A DNA stretch of 64,000 nt from Ideonella sp. (GTDB taxonomy: Bacteria > Pseudomonadota > Gammaproteobacteria > Burkholderiales > Burkholderiaceae_C): positions 496,001 through 560,000 of the forward strand of contig JABTUY010000001.1 in assembly GCA_015075165.1 (NCBI GenBank), given 5' to 3'. Both the position numbers and the translations under genes were made by a program. The notes beneath the pieces are model-generated. The model saw only the letters and a list, made by a program, of their open reading frames with translations, was not told where the DNA came from and did not search any database. This document shows positions 43,678-51,668 of the stretch, in pieces (within the stretch, counting starts at the first letter, position 1; every line of letters begins with the position of its first letter).

Positions 43678-43741
43678 TCGACCCTGCGCGCCGCAGGCAT
43701 CGGGCCTGCAATGTGCGTCGGGCCTGCCGCCTTGCGGTCGC

Positions 43742-44962
43742 TCACGAGCCGGGTGACACAGCCGTGCCGCCGCCCGCTTCGGCGTCGACCGCTTTCTGCA
43801 CTGCGCGGTAGAACGCCTCGCGGGCATCGTTGGCGCGCGGGTCGGTCGCGCCGCCGCCCCAGTCGGCGTTGGAGGCGATCACCAGCTTGCGCTTGGGGTC
43901 GATGAACAGGCCCTGGCCGAAGATGCCGCGGCCGGCAAAGCTGCCGTCCTTGTACGTCCACCACTGGTAGCCGTAGCCGTAGAGCTCGCGGCTGGTGGCC
44001 ACGTGCTCGCTGGTGGCCGCGGCAAGATACCCGTCGGGCACGATGCTCTGGCCGTTGACGCGCGCACCCTCGGCGATGAACAGGCCCAAGCGGGCGAAGT
44101 CGCGCGTGGCGGCCTGGATGCAGCAGCCGCTGATCTCGCGGCCGCTGCGGTTGAGCAACCACGTGGCCTGCTGCTCCATGCCGGCGGGCACCCAGATCTT
44201 CTCCGACAGGTACTGCGCCAGCGGCTTCTTCACCGCCTCGGCGAGCAGGATGCCCACCAGGTTGGTCTCGCCGGTGCTGTAGTGCCAGCGCGTGCCGGCG
44301 GGTACCTCGCGCGGCAGCCGGCGCAGGTAGCTCACCAATTGATCCACGCCCTCCTCGGGCTTGTGGTTGTTGAAGCGCGCGACGTCGGAGTTCGGGTCGG
44401 CATAGTCCTCGTTCCACTTGACGCCCGAGGTCATCGTCAGCAGCTGGCGCAGGCTGACGTCGTCGTACGCCGAGCCCTTCATCTGCACGAGGTAGTCGCT
44501 GACCTTGTCGTCGAGGCTGCGGATGAAGCCGTCCTTGAGCGCCGCGCCGACCAGCGTCGAGGTGACCGACTTGGCCACCGAGAAGCTCGTCCAGCGCCCG
44601 TGCGCGTCGAAGCCGAGGCCGTAGCGCTCGAGGCGCAGCTTGCCGTCTTGCACGATCACGATCGCCGCGCTGCGCTGCCCGGCCATGTAGGCATCGACAT
44701 CGGCCAGCTTCAGCGGCGGCCCCGGCGGCAGCGGCCGCGGCGTGGCCCCGGCGGCGACCACGTGCGCCTTGGCCAGCACCGGCAGCCGGTCGAGCGCGCG
44801 GAACGCGGCGTCGCGCTGCGGCTCGGTCCAAAACAGCACGTCGCGGTTGGTGGGCAGCGTGGCGAGCAGGCCTCGCGTCTCCTTGTCGAGGCTGAACCAG
44901 CCGGCCACGCCGGCGGCCACCAGCACGGCCAGCACGCCGGCGGCGATGCGCGTCTTCTTCAT
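43742..44962 (-). CDS. Serine hydrolase (class C beta-lactamase fold)
   Basis: 406 residues. A membrane-anchoring start (MKKTRIAAGVLAVLVAAGVAGWF) is followed by the beta-lactamase/6-aminohexanoate-oligomer-hydrolase fold: WTSFSVAKSVTSTLVGAAL with the S-x-x-K dyad, the Tyr in RWHYSTGETNL, and a C-terminal WGGGATD region. It acts in the periplasm or at the membrane as an esterase or amidase. It starts 5 bp after the zinc alcohol dehydrogenase gene ends on the same strand, so they are cotranscribed. Confidence 0.87.
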   Translation of the reverse strand: MKKTRIAAGVLAVLVAAGVAGWFSLDKETRGLLATLPTNRDVLFWTEPQRDAAFRALDRLPVLAKAHVVAAGATPRPLPPGPPLKLADVDAYMAGQRSAAIVIVQDGKLRLERYGLGFDAHGRWTSFSVAKSVTSTLVGAALKDGFIRSLDDKVSDYLVQMKGSAYDDVSLRQLLTMTSGVKWNEDYADPNSDVARFNNHKPEEGVDQLVSYLRRLPREVPAGTRWHYSTGETNLVGILLAEAVKKPLAQYLSEKIWVPAGMEQQATWLLNRSGREISGCCIQAATRDFARLGLFIAEGARVNGQSIVPDGYLAAATSEHVATSRELYGYGYQWWTYKDGSFAGRGIFGQGLFIDPKRKLVIASNADWGGGATDPRANDAREAFYRAVQKAVDAEAGGGTAVSPGS

Positions 44963-44966
44963 CTCG

Positions 44967-46037
44967 TTACGCCTTGTCGGTCGTTGTCAACACCACCCGC
45001 CCCACCACCTTGCCGGCGCGCAGGTCGCCGAGCGCCGCGCTCACGTCGTCGAGTCCGCGGGTGCGGATCGGCACCTGCGGCAGCCCGCTGCGCTCGACCA
45101 GCGCGAGCAGCTCGGCCATGTCGTCGAGGCTGCCGACGTACGAGCCGCGCAAGGTCATCGCGCGCAGCGGCAGGAACGGTGTGGGCAGCGTGACCTCGCC
45201 GCCGAACAGGCCCACCACCACCACCGTGCCGCCCTTGACGATCGAGGCCACCGCCAGGTTCACGGTCTGGCTCGCGCCGACGAAATCGATCACCGCCCAC
45301 GCACCGCCGCCGCAGGCCGCCTGGATCTGCTTCGCCGCATCGGGCGCGGCCGCGTCGATCGCGCGCGTGGCGCCGAGCGCCAGCGCGGCCTCGCGCTTGG
45401 CGGCATCGATGTCGGCCACGATCACCTCGGCGGCGCCCATCTTGCGCGCCAGCGCCACACCCATCAGGCCGACGCCGCCGGCGCCGATCAGCACCACCGG
45501 CTCGTCGCGCAGCGTGGCCTGCACCTTCTTCAGCGCCGAGAACGCGGTGACGCCCGAGCACGCCAGCGGCGCGGCATCGTGCGGCGCCAGCTTGCCGATG
45601 CCGAACAGGTGGCGCGCGTGCGGCACCAGCAGGTGCGTGGCATAGCCGCCCTGCGAGAACACGCCGAGGTTGCGCGGCGTCAGGCACAGGTTCTCGTCGC
45701 CGCGCCGGCACACCTTGCACACGCCGCAGCCGATCCACGGGTTCACCAGCCGCACGTCGCCCACCTTGACGCCGCCGGCGTCGGGGCCGAGCGCCACCAC
45801 CTCGCCGACGTTCTCGTGGCCCATCGTCAGCGGCAGCTTGATGCCGCGCTGCACCAGGTCGAGCCGGTTGCCGCCGCCGGTTTCGTAGTAGCCGTCCCAG
45901 ATGTGCAGGTCGGAGTGGCACACGCCCGAGGCCAGCACCTTCAGCAGCACCTGCGAGCCGGTGGGCACCGGCACCTCGGCCTCGACGAGCTGCAGCGGCG
46001 CGCCGCATCGACAGACCTGGTAGCTGCGCATCCTCAT
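44967..46037 (-). CDS. Zinc-dependent alcohol dehydrogenase
   Basis: 356 residues, MDR superfamily. Catalytic zinc ligands appear in SGVCHSDLHIWDG and GHENVGEVV, structural zinc cysteines in GCGVCKVCRRGDENLC, and the Rossmann start in VVLIGAGGVGLMGVALARKMGA with NAD-specific Asp (VIVADID). The family oxidises primary and secondary alcohols. The upstream M3 peptidase gene is 61 bp away on the same strand. The start is the ATG of MRMRSYQVCRCG. Confidence 0.9.
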   Translation of the reverse strand: MRMRSYQVCRCGAPLQLVEAEVPVPTGSQVLLKVLASGVCHSDLHIWDGYYETGGGNRLDLVQRGIKLPLTMGHENVGEVVALGPDAGGVKVGDVRLVNPWIGCGVCKVCRRGDENLCLTPRNLGVFSQGGYATHLLVPHARHLFGIGKLAPHDAAPLACSGVTAFSALKKVQATLRDEPVVLIGAGGVGLMGVALARKMGAAEVIVADIDAAKREAALALGATRAIDAAAPDAAKQIQAACGGGAWAVIDFVGASQTVNLAVASIVKGGTVVVVGLFGGEVTLPTPFLPLRAMTLRGSYVGSLDDMAELLALVERSGLPQVPIRTRGLDDVSAALGDLRAGKVVGRVVLTTTDKA

Positions 46038-46098
46038 CGTCGTCTCCTCGGGTTCGCGGCCGCGGTGTCCGCCGCAGGGGCAGCGCTGGGCACCGGCC

Positions 46099-48003
46099 TC
46101 AGTGGATCTTCGCCGCCTCGGCCTCCATCTGCGTCACCAGCGCATCGAGCTGGTCGATCACCGCCTGGATCGTCGCGCGCTGCGTCAGGTCGACGCCGGC
46201 CTTGCGCAACTGGTTCATCGGCTGGTCGTTGCCGCCGCTGCCCAGCAGCGTGAGGTAGCGCTCGGTCGCGGCCTTGCGCGCCTCGGGCGTACCGCGGGTC
46301 ATGGCGTTGAACAGCTGCGCCGACGACGCGAAGCAGGTGGCGTACTGGTAGACGTAGTACGGCGTGTTGAAGAAGTGCGGAATGCGCGCCCAGGTGTCGT
46401 CGTAGAACGCATCGAACGTCATCGCGTCGCCATAGTAGGCGAGCGCGGTGTCGCGGTAGAGCTTGCGCAGCACCTCGGTGGTGATCGGCTCGCCGCGCTC
46501 CACGCGGCGGTGCGCCTGCAGCTCGAAATCGGCGAACATCACCTGCGTGTAGTAGGTGCCGACGATCGAGTCGGCCGCGTGCTGCAGCAGCAGGAAGCGC
46601 TCTTTCGGGTCGCTGGTGCGGCGCAGCAGCTCCTCGAGCAGGAAGCGCTCGTTGGTGGTGGAGGCCACCTCGGCGACGAAGATGGTGTAGTCAGAGGTGG
46701 CGAACGGCTGGTGCTCGTACGACAGCACGGTGTGCATCGCATGGCCGGCCTCGTGCGCGAAGGTGAACACCGAGTCGAGCGTGTCGTTGTAGTTCAGCAG
46801 CTGGTACGGGCCCACGCCGTACACGCCGGCGCTGTAGGCGCCGCTGCGCTTGCCCGGGTTCTCGTAGACATCGATGCGCCCGCCCGACACGAAACGGCGA
46901 TAGCGCGCCACGTAGTCGGGCCCCAGCGGCGCCACCGAGGCCAGCGCCAGTTCGCGCGCCGTTTCGTAGGGGTAGGTCTTGTCGCTCTTGTACAGCGGCA
47001 GCGAGCCGTCGTACGGGTGGTAGCTGTCCACGCCGAGCAGCTTCTTGCGCAGCCGCAGGTAGCGCTGCAGCGGCGCGGCGCCGGCGCGCGTGGCCTCGAT
47101 CAGCGTCTCGACCACCGGGCGCGGCACGGCGTCGGCATCGAGCGCGGCGTCGAGCGTGGTTGCGAAGTTGCGCGCGCGCGCCATGAACCAGTCGCGCTGC
47201 AGCACCGAGTTGTACAGCGCGGCATAGGTGTGCGCGGTGGCGCCGTAGGTGCCCACGTGCGCGGCCGCGGCCTTGGCGCGGTCGGCCTGGTTGCGGTTGC
47301 CCTCGAGCACCGCGTAGTAGTTGCCCGGCGTCAGCGTCACGCTGCTGCCGTCGGCCAGCGTGACGGTGGGGAACTTGATGTCCGACGTGCTCAGCTCGGA
47401 GTACGCCTCGCGCGGCGTGCCGTTGAACTGGCCGGCCAGCGACAGCAGCCGCTCGCCCTTCTCGTCGAGCACGTGCGCGGCGCGGCGGTAGATCTCGAGG
47501 ATGGGGAAGCGATAGGGCTGCAGCGCCGGCGTCTGCTCGAGCCAGCGCTGCATCGTGGCCTGCGGCACGGTCAGCACCTCGGGCGTGAACCACGCGGTGG
47601 CGGTGTCGAACTTCGAGAACAGCGCCACCACGCGCTGGAAGCGCCCGGCCACCGCCTGGTCGCGCGTGTCGACGTCGCGTTGCAGTTGCGGGTAGCGGTA
47701 CAGCCGGTACTGCAGCTTGCCGATCTCGTCGAACGACTGGTAGGCCTTCAACACCACATCGGGGCCGTTGTTCAACGTGCCCTTGAGCGCGGCGAAGGCA
47801 TCGATGCCGGCCTGCATCTCGCGCATGCCGGCTTCCCAGGCGTCCCAGTTCGGGTAGATGGGGCTGAAGTCCCAGCGGAACTCGGCCGGGATGTCGGCGC
47901 GGTTGCGCGGCGCCTTGGCCGCGGGGGTGGCCGCGGTGGCGGTCGAGAAGAACGTGGTGGCAGCCATCAGCGCCATGATCGAGCGGGCCGTGAGGGGATT
48001 CAT
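46099..48003 (-). CDS. M3-family oligoendopeptidase (PepF-like), exported
   Basis: 634 residues. A signal peptide (MNPLTARSIMALMAATTFFSTATA) is followed by a large helical thermolysin-like clan MA(E) peptidase. The active-site motif is FTFAHEAGHAMHTVLS with HExxH, and the downstream third zinc ligand lies in the helix FVAEVASTTNERFLLEELL. Conserved phrases include SGAYSAGVYGVGPYQLLNYNDTLDSV. Export is unusual for PepF, which is normally cytoplasmic. It likely trims peptides in the periplasm. Confidence 0.9.
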   Translation of the reverse strand: MNPLTARSIMALMAATTFFSTATAATPAAKAPRNRADIPAEFRWDFSPIYPNWDAWEAGMREMQAGIDAFAALKGTLNNGPDVVLKAYQSFDEIGKLQYRLYRYPQLQRDVDTRDQAVAGRFQRVVALFSKFDTATAWFTPEVLTVPQATMQRWLEQTPALQPYRFPILEIYRRAAHVLDEKGERLLSLAGQFNGTPREAYSELSTSDIKFPTVTLADGSSVTLTPGNYYAVLEGNRNQADRAKAAAAHVGTYGATAHTYAALYNSVLQRDWFMARARNFATTLDAALDADAVPRPVVETLIEATRAGAAPLQRYLRLRKKLLGVDSYHPYDGSLPLYKSDKTYPYETARELALASVAPLGPDYVARYRRFVSGGRIDVYENPGKRSGAYSAGVYGVGPYQLLNYNDTLDSVFTFAHEAGHAMHTVLSYEHQPFATSDYTIFVAEVASTTNERFLLEELLRRTSDPKERFLLLQHAADSIVGTYYTQVMFADFELQAHRRVERGEPITTEVLRKLYRDTALAYYGDAMTFDAFYDDTWARIPHFFNTPYYVYQYATCFASSAQLFNAMTRGTPEARKAATERYLTLLGSGGNDQPMNQLRKAGVDLTQRATIQAVIDQLDALVTQMEAEAAKIH

Positions 48004-48085
48004 GCGGCGATTGTCGCTTGAGCCGGTCCCTCCTTCAGGGTGTACGGACGCTCGACCCCGCCAACCTCCGCTCCGAGCCTTGAGA

Positions 48086-50464
48086 ATGCCGGCAATGGCC
48101 CGCATGCCCAGCACGAGTATCGCCGGCACGGCATCGGCCGTGCCGGGCGGTGCCTCCAGGCCACAGCACGCCGGGCATGGCGAGCGTTCGCGCACCGGCT
48201 CGGGCGCCGCACCGACATCCGATACGGCCCGCGTGCCGCGTGGCGTGGCGTCGGTGCTCGACGCACGCTGGCCACACAGCCGGTGGCGCGACACGCTGCT
48301 GCGCCTGCGCTGGCCGGTCGCGGCGAGCGGCGCATGGTCGAGCTTCGGCCGAGGTCGCGAGCATCGGCCGATGGCGCTGGCCTTGCTGCTGTCGTTGCTG
48401 GTTCACGCGCTGCTGCTGAACTTGGATCTCGGTGGTCAGGGTCTCGGCCTGCCGGGTTTCACGTTCCCATGGGAGGAACGGCGGATCGAGGTGCCCGATC
48501 TGCGCGTGGTGCTGATGCCCGCGCCGGCTGCTCCTCGCGGGGCGCCGCCCGCTGCTCGAGCGCCCGTCACGACCGAAGTGCACGCCGCGCCCGCGCGGAC
48601 GGAGACAAGCCCGACGCAGCGCGCGGCGGCCGATGTGCCGGCGTCGAAGCAGCCCGGACGCACCGATGCAGCCGAGCGCGCGCCTGCCACGGCGCCAGTC
48701 GAGGCACCGGTCGGCGCCGACGCGCAGCCGCCCCTGTCGCTGGAGGCGCTGGCACCCGACCCCACGGCAGCGGCGCCCGCACCAGTGGTACCCGGTGTAC
48801 CGACCGGGCCATCGAAGTCGCCCGCGCCGGTCGAACCCCCAACGCCGACGCCGGTCGTCGCGCTGCCGCCTCGGCCCCTGCCCCCGGAGCATGTGGCGTC
48901 TGCACCTCGCGAAGACCGCGACGCCCAGTCCGCCGCCGCTCGCCAGGAAGCTGCGCGCTTCGATGCCGCGCGACAGGAGGCGGTGCACCTCGAGGCACAA
49001 CGACAGGAAGCTGCTCGCATCGAGACGGCCCGACTGGACGCAGAGCGCTTGGCGGCCGAAAGGTTGGAGGCCGACCGGTTGGCGACCGAACGTCTGGAAG
49101 CTGAGCGCCGAGCGGCCGAGGAACGGGCGACGCTGGCGCAAATGGAAGCGCAGCGTCAAGAGGCCGCGCGTCAAGAGGCCGCGCGCCAGGAAGCGGCCCG
49201 CCTCGAAGCGACAATTGCCGAGGCGGCGCGGCTGGACGCCGAGCGCCGGGAAGCTGCCCGCCAAGAAGCTGCGCGCGTGGAAGCAGCCCGCGAGAACGCA
49301 CAACGGGAAGCCGAACGGCAGCAGGCGATGCGCCAGGAAGCGGCACGCGTTGAGGCAGCACGCGTTGAGGCAGCACGCGTTGAGGCAGCACGCGTTGAGG
49401 CAGCACGCGTTGAGGCAGCGCGTGTCGAGGCAGCGCGTGTCGAGGCAGCGCGTGTCGAGGCTGCGCGTGTCGAGGCTGCGCGTGTCGAGGCTGCGCGTGT
49501 CGAGGCCGCACGTGCCGAGGCTGCGCGTGTCGAGGCTGCGCGTGTCGAGGCTGCGCGTGTCGAGGCCGCACGTGCCGAGGCTGCGCGTGTCGAGGCTGCG
49601 CGTGTCGAGGCCGCGCGTGTCGAGGCCGCACGTGTCGAGGCCGCACGTGTCGAGGCCGCACGTGTCGAGGCCGCACGTGTCGAGGCCGCACGTGTCGAGG
49701 CCGCGCGTGTCGAGGCCGCGCGTGTCGAGGCCGCGCGCCTGGAAGCGATTCGCCTGCAAGAGGCACGAGCCGAGGCCGCGCGTGTCGAAGCCGCACGTGT
49801 CGAAGCCGCACGTGTCGAAGCCGCACGTGTCGAAGCCGCACGTGTCGAGGCCGCACGCTTGGAGGCTGAGCGCCATGAAGCGGCTCACCGCGCGGCCGCG
49901 CAACTCGAGGCCCAGCGCGAGGAAGCGGCGCGCTTGGACGCGGCAAGACGGCAGGAGGCAGCCCGTGTCCAGGCCGAACAGCAGGCGGCGATCGACAGGC
50001 GCGAGGCCGCGCGGCGTGCGATCGGCCGTCAACTGGACGAAGAAGCCGAGCGACGCGACGCTGTCGCGAAGGCCGCGCGCGCCTCACCGACGCTGCCTCT
50101 GTCGTTGAGCACCGCTCGCCGTGCCCGCCTGTGGGGGCGCAGCGACCCCAACGCCGATCTCGTGGAGTACGCCGAGGCCTGGGCGCGCAAGATCCAGTTC
50201 AACACGCCGGTCGAGACGGTGCGCGCGATCACCAAGCGACCGCACACCACCCCCATGGTGACGGTCGCCGTTCGCAGCGATGGGTCGGTGGAATCGGTCA
50301 CGTTCGTGGTGTCCAGTGGCGACGCCCAGATCGACGCGGCGATACGGCGCATCGTGGAGAGCCACGAGCACTACCAGGCGTTTCCTCCGGGGCTCGCACG
50401 CGTGTACGACGTCGTCGAGATCCGCCGTACCTGGAGCTTCGACGACGCGGTGCGGCTGTATTGA
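48086..50464 (+). CDS. TonB/TolA-like energy transducer with long EAARV-repeat helix
   Basis: About 792 residues if started at 48086; ATGs at 48095, 48104 and 48371 are alternatives. A membrane anchor (MALALLLSLLVHALLLNLDL, about 96-115) is followed by a Pro/Ala-rich periplasmic linker (to about 280), then about 385 residues of Ala/Glu/Arg helix with 33 EAARx pentads, and a C-terminal TonB domain (about 690-792: VEYAEAWARKIQFNTP, PMVTVAVRSDGSVESVTFVVSSGDAQIDAAIRRIV). TonB/TolA proteins transmit inner-membrane energy from ExbBD/TolQR to the outer membrane; no exbBD or tolQR is adjacent. The repeat region is unusually long. Confidence 0.85.
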   Translation: MPAMARMPSTSIAGTASAVPGGASRPQHAGHGERSRTGSGAAPTSDTARVPRGVASVLDARWPHSRWRDTLLRLRWPVAASGAWSSFGRGREHRPMALALLLSLLVHALLLNLDLGGQGLGLPGFTFPWEERRIEVPDLRVVLMPAPAAPRGAPPAARAPVTTEVHAAPARTETSPTQRAAADVPASKQPGRTDAAERAPATAPVEAPVGADAQPPLSLEALAPDPTAAAPAPVVPGVPTGPSKSPAPVEPPTPTPVVALPPRPLPPEHVASAPREDRDAQSAAARQEAARFDAARQEAVHLEAQRQEAARIETARLDAERLAAERLEADRLATERLEAERRAAEERATLAQMEAQRQEAARQEAARQEAARLEATIAEAARLDAERREAARQEAARVEAARENAQREAERQQAMRQEAARVEAARVEAARVEAARVEAARVEAARVEAARVEAARVEAARVEAARVEAARVEAARAEAARVEAARVEAARVEAARAEAARVEAARVEAARVEAARVEAARVEAARVEAARVEAARVEAARVEAARVEAARLEAIRLQEARAEAARVEAARVEAARVEAARVEAARVEAARLEAERHEAAHRAAAQLEAQREEAARLDAARRQEAARVQAEQQAAIDRREAARRAIGRQLDEEAERRDAVAKAARASPTLPLSLSTARRARLWGRSDPNADLVEYAEAWARKIQFNTPVETVRAITKRPHTTPMVTVAVRSDGSVESVTFVVSSGDAQIDAAIRRIVESHEHYQAFPPGLARVYDVVEIRRTWSFDDAVRLY
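49337..49741 (+). repeat. 15-bp tandem repeat, 27 units encoding EAARV
   Basis: Units follow GAGGCNGCNCGTGTC with synonymous third-base changes arranged in blocks (GAGGCAGCACGCGTT, GAGGCTGCGCGTGTC, GAGGCCGCACGTGTC), and occasional V-to-A swaps. The block structure suggests rounds of unequal exchange or slippage inside the reading frame. Each unit adds exactly one pentad, so length change never breaks the frame. Confidence 0.95.
49772..49861 (+). repeat. Second EAARV repeat block, 6 units
   Basis: Six further 15-bp units (GAAGCCGCACGTGTC type), separated from the first array by a 30-bp interruption (49742-49771) encoding EAIRLQEARA. The use of GAA rather than GAG in most of these units marks the block as separately amplified. 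Confidence 0.9.
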
Positions 50465-50576
50465 GCGCGGCGTATGCGCTCCGTTGTCGGCTGGTTGGCG
50501 CGCACCGAGCGCGCCCAGGTGGCGCCCACCACCACGGCGATCCGTGGCGTGGTCGTGGCACCACACGGTGCGACGG

Positions 50577-51023
50577 TCAGAGCCGATTCTTCGCCAGCCG
50601 GTCGGCGTCGAGCCCGTCGAGCGCCAACTCCATCAGCACCGAATCCTGCGTCAGCATCGGCACCGAGAACTGCAACAGCCGCATGCCCTCGATCTGGCTC
50701 AGCGGAATGTCGAGCAGGCAGGTGCTGCCGATCACCTCCTGCACGCGCGCGAGGTCACCGTCCTTCTCGCCGCTGCGCCGCACGAACACATAGCGCACGC
50801 GGCGCACCTTGCAGTCGGGTGTGCCGGTCACGGTGAGCGCGATGCGCAGCGCACCCGATGCGCCGTAGGGCTGGCGGCTGATCGCGCACGCCGTGCGCTG
50901 CGCGTTACACCACACAGGCGGCGGCTTGTCGAACGCCAACGGGTCGGAGAGCTCGACCCACTGCTGTGCGTGTACGGCGCCGGCGAGCAGCGCGACGAGC
51001 GAGACGGCCAAGTGACGGATCAT
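50577..51023 (-). CDS. Secreted protein of unknown function
   Basis: 148 residues. Signal peptide MIRHLAVSLVALLAGAVHA precedes QQWVELSDPLAFDKPPPVWC. The mature part has four cysteines (WCNAQRTAC, TPDCKVRRV, GSTCLLDIPLS), likely two disulfides, and the beta-rich phrase ALRIALTVTGTPDCKVRRVRYVFVRR. I do not recognise a family. The 112-bp gap to the TonB-like gene and 136-bp gap to the ACT gene contain nothing else I can support. Confidence 0.55.
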   Translation of the reverse strand: MIRHLAVSLVALLAGAVHAQQWVELSDPLAFDKPPPVWCNAQRTACAISRQPYGASGALRIALTVTGTPDCKVRRVRYVFVRRSGEKDGDLARVQEVIGSTCLLDIPLSQIEGMRLLQFSVPMLTQDSVLMELALDGLDADRLAKNRL

Positions 51024-51159
51024 GGTGCAAACCTCTACCGTTGGTGTGACGCGGCCCGCATCATCGCGCAGCCCGGCACCGCCCGTGCAACCGCCGGTGG
51101 CGGCGGCCGCCCGCAGACGCCGCCCGCCGACCTGGCCGCGGGGCCGTGCCGGCCTTGCC

Positions 51160-51474
51160 CTACGCGGGCACCGCCTGTGCCGCTGCGGCGCGCATCGCCG
51201 GCACCGGTTGCTCGGCGGCGGCCAGCACGCCGACCAGAGTGGCAGCCTTCTCCACCAGCACGCGCAGCGCTTCGTTCAGGTCGGCGCCATCGGTGGCCAC
51301 GGCCACCTTCAGCGTCATCACGTCGCGGGCCGCGTAGGCATAGTCGGCGCGTTGCACGTCGAGGCCGCGGGCCGCGTACAGGCCCAGGATGCGGCACAGC
51401 AGGCCGCTGTCGCGCTCGACCAGGTACACCTGCTCGAGCGTGGCGGGCCGTGGTGCGAGGGTGTGTCGGTTCAT
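51160..51474 (-). CDS. ACT-domain protein, acetolactate synthase small-subunit-like
   Basis: 104 residues. LEQVYLVERDSGLLCRILGLYAARGLDVQRADYAYAARDVMTLKVAVATDGADLNEALRVLVEKAATLVGV is an ACT domain of the IlvM/IlvN type, though without a second C-terminal domain. ACT domains bind amino acids to regulate enzymes. No synthase large subunit is adjacent; the closest TPP enzyme is 3.3 kb away (54787). It is preceded by a possible leader peptide ending at 51608 and a 9-bp-stem hairpin. Confidence 0.7.
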   Translation of the reverse strand: MNRHTLAPRPATLEQVYLVERDSGLLCRILGLYAARGLDVQRADYAYAARDVMTLKVAVATDGADLNEALRVLVEKAATLVGVLAAAEQPVPAMRAAAAQAVPA

Positions 51475-51580
51475 GGTCTTCGATCCGTCGGGATGGCATG
51501 GTGCCGGCCGTGCAGCCGGCGGCGGCTGGGCGCGTAGATCGAAGGACGAACGGCGGTGGCGTTACGCGACATCGACCCGA

Positions 51581-51611
51581 CTGACCGGGACGCGCGCGCG
51601 TGCCCGGTCAG
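51581..51611 (-). terminator. Stable hairpin, terminator or attenuator
   Basis: CTGACCGGG and CCCGGTCAG form a perfect 9-bp stem around a loop of alternating CG that can pair further. It begins over the stop codon of the putative leader peptide and lies 58 bp past the transporter stop. No T-run follows, so it could be a Rho-assisted terminator, an attenuator or simple 3'-end protection. Confidence 0.5.
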
Positions 51612-51655
51612 CGGGGAATTCGAATGATCGCTTGCTGCGCGACGGGGCCGCTCAT
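51608..51655 (-). CDS. Possible leader peptide MSGPVAQQAIIRIPR
   Basis: A 15-codon frame begins with ATG 13 bp past the transporter stop and contains three isoleucines near its end (AIIRIPR). Its stop codon is inside the following hairpin and it precedes an ilvM-like ACT gene, the geometry of branched-chain amino-acid attenuation. There is no convincing ribosome binding site, so this is a hypothesis. Confidence 0.3.
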   Translation of the reverse strand: MSGPVAQQAIIRIPR

Positions 51656-51668
51656 GACACGCAGTCTA

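Noticed and set aside
48035-50087. Two long minus-strand frames with repeated GLDTCGLDT or RPRHVRPRH patterns across the repeat region
   Set aside because: They are antisense shadows of the 15-bp repeat: any frame across it stays open and gives a repeating peptide. The plus frame has a membrane anchor and a TonB domain.
50465-50576. Short open frames in the gap after the TonB-like gene
   Set aside because: Composition and codon pattern do not look coding, and no start with a ribosome site exists.
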